Source: Helicobacter sp. (GTDB lineage Bacteria; Campylobacterota; Campylobacteria; Campylobacterales; Helicobacteraceae). Taken from it: a DNA stretch of 14,516 nucleotides. The stretch is taken from the NCBI GenBank assembly GCA_022766795.1, contig JALEPE010000062.1:1-14516 (forward strand), read 5' to 3'. This document shows positions 14,032 through 14,516 of this stretch, in pieces. The position numbers and the translations under genes were made by a program. Numbering within the stretch: the first letter of the stretch is position 1; every line of letters begins with the position of its first letter. The notes beneath the pieces are model-generated. The model was not told the DNA's origin and ran no database searches. It was given only the letters and a program-made list of their open reading frames with translations.

Positions 14032-14516
14032 ATGGAATTACTCTTTTTACCACAAAATATTTTAAGAATCGCGCAAGGTGTTCTAGTAACACTTCAAATC
14101 GCGCTCATTGCGATTCTGTTTTCTTGCATTTTTGGCTTTATTTTAGGATATTTGATGACTTTGCAATCTAAGGTTTTACGCAGTGTTTGCCGATTGTATT
14201 TAGAATCTATCCGCATTATTCCGATTTTAGCGTGGTTGTTTATCGTTTATTTTGGCTTTTCTAGCTTTTTGAACCTAAGCGGAATCGCCGCGTGTATTTT
14301 GGTATTTAGCCTCTGGGGAATCGCAGAAATGGGAGATTTAGTGCGCGGAGCAATCTCAAGTTTGCCTCCACACCAAAGCGAGAGCGCGAGGGCGTTAGGT
14401 TTAAGTGAATTTGCAGTGCAGTATTATATTATCTTTCCGCAAGGTTTCAAGCGGCTTTTGCCAAGCCTAGTGAATCTCTTTACTAGAATGATAAAAACAA
14501 CCTCTCTAGCGGCACT
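14032..14516 (+). CDS. Polar amino-acid ABC transporter permease, second subunit (3' end cut by window edge)
   Basis: About 161 residues are visible, starting MELLFLPQNILRIAQGVLVT. The segments ILRIAQGVLVTLQIALIAIL, YLESIRIIPILAWLFIVYFG and the EAA loop ESARALGLSEFAVQYYIIFPQG (about 115-136) place it in the same permease family as the gene at 10393. The two are clearly distinct in sequence, as expected for a heteromeric permease pair rather than a recent duplication. GGAA lies 7 nt before the ATG. It would pair with the first permease in the membrane; the ATPase and binding protein are expected beyond the right edge. Between the two permeases lie 2967 bp, almost all occupied by the restriction-modification cassette. 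Confidence 0.9.
   Translation, partial: MELLFLPQNILRIAQGVLVTLQIALIAILFSCIFGFILGYLMTLQSKVLRSVCRLYLESIRIIPILAWLFIVYFGFSSFLNLSGIAACILVFSLWGIAEMGDLVRGAISSLPPHQSESARALGLSEFAVQYYIIFPQGFKRLLPSLVNLFTRMIKTTSLAA

Noticed and set aside
14011..14034. Direct repeat at the cassette junctions (GAATTTAAGTAGG near 11075 versus AATCTTAAATGGA near 14010)
   Set aside because: The similarity is short and imperfect in AT-rich DNA and cannot be told from chance.

Overview
The window looks like chromosomal DNA of a Campylobacterota bacterium, most likely a non-pylori (enterohepatic-type) Helicobacter. The DNA is AT-rich, genes overlap tightly, and the closest remembered relatives of most products are H. pylori or Campylobacter proteins: the HP0490-type K+ channel beside rpmB, the HP1164/Cj0559-type flavodoxin:quinone reductase FqrB, the fliL-acpS pair, and CcoS for cbb3 oxidase. 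Arginine (argJ, argH) and phenylalanine (pheA) genes argue against H. pylori itself. The species is an inference; no database was searched.

Positions 1-10259 are almost wholly minus-strand. In transcription order: hemJ-argH-ubiE (9-bp gap, then an 11-nt overlap); a 486-bp gene-free spacer filled with degenerate copies of a CATTGCGAG...GCAATCTATAA palindromic repeat; lysA-pheA (4-nt overlap); fliL-acpS (3-bp gap); maf-ccoS-fqrB (two 4-nt overlaps); and rpmB-kch-argJ (19-bp gap, then an 8-nt overlap; argJ runs off the left edge). These are core functions: heme and menaquinone synthesis, lysine/peptidoglycan, phenylalanine and arginine synthesis, flagellar motor, lipid-synthesis carrier activation, respiratory oxidase assembly, flavodoxin redox, ribosome and potassium channel.

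From 10393 the strand switches. An amino-acid ABC transporter permease (10393-11064) is followed by a three-gene restriction-modification cassette (11087-13967), then by a second permease of the same family (from 14032, cut by the right edge). The two permeases are normally adjacent in this transporter type, so the cassette appears inserted inside the transporter operon. It has a TSPPY-type (probable N4-cytosine) methyltransferase, a DPPY-type (probable N6-adenine) methyltransferase and a 413-residue endonuclease candidate with an HNH-like C-terminal motif. This architecture matches the MboII/HpyAII type IIS systems (GAAGA), so that specificity is proposed as an inference. The endonuclease gene is poorer in GC than the permeases, and the cassette is poor in the hexamer GGAATC/GATTCC that is frequent elsewhere in the window; both fit horizontal acquisition.

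No tRNA, rRNA, CRISPR array, transposase or integrase was seen. I found no clearly undescribed system. The points most worth checking are the operon-splitting cassette, the repeat cluster at 7289-7640, the GGAATC word bias, and the unusual filter and nucleotide-binding loop of the K+ channel protein.
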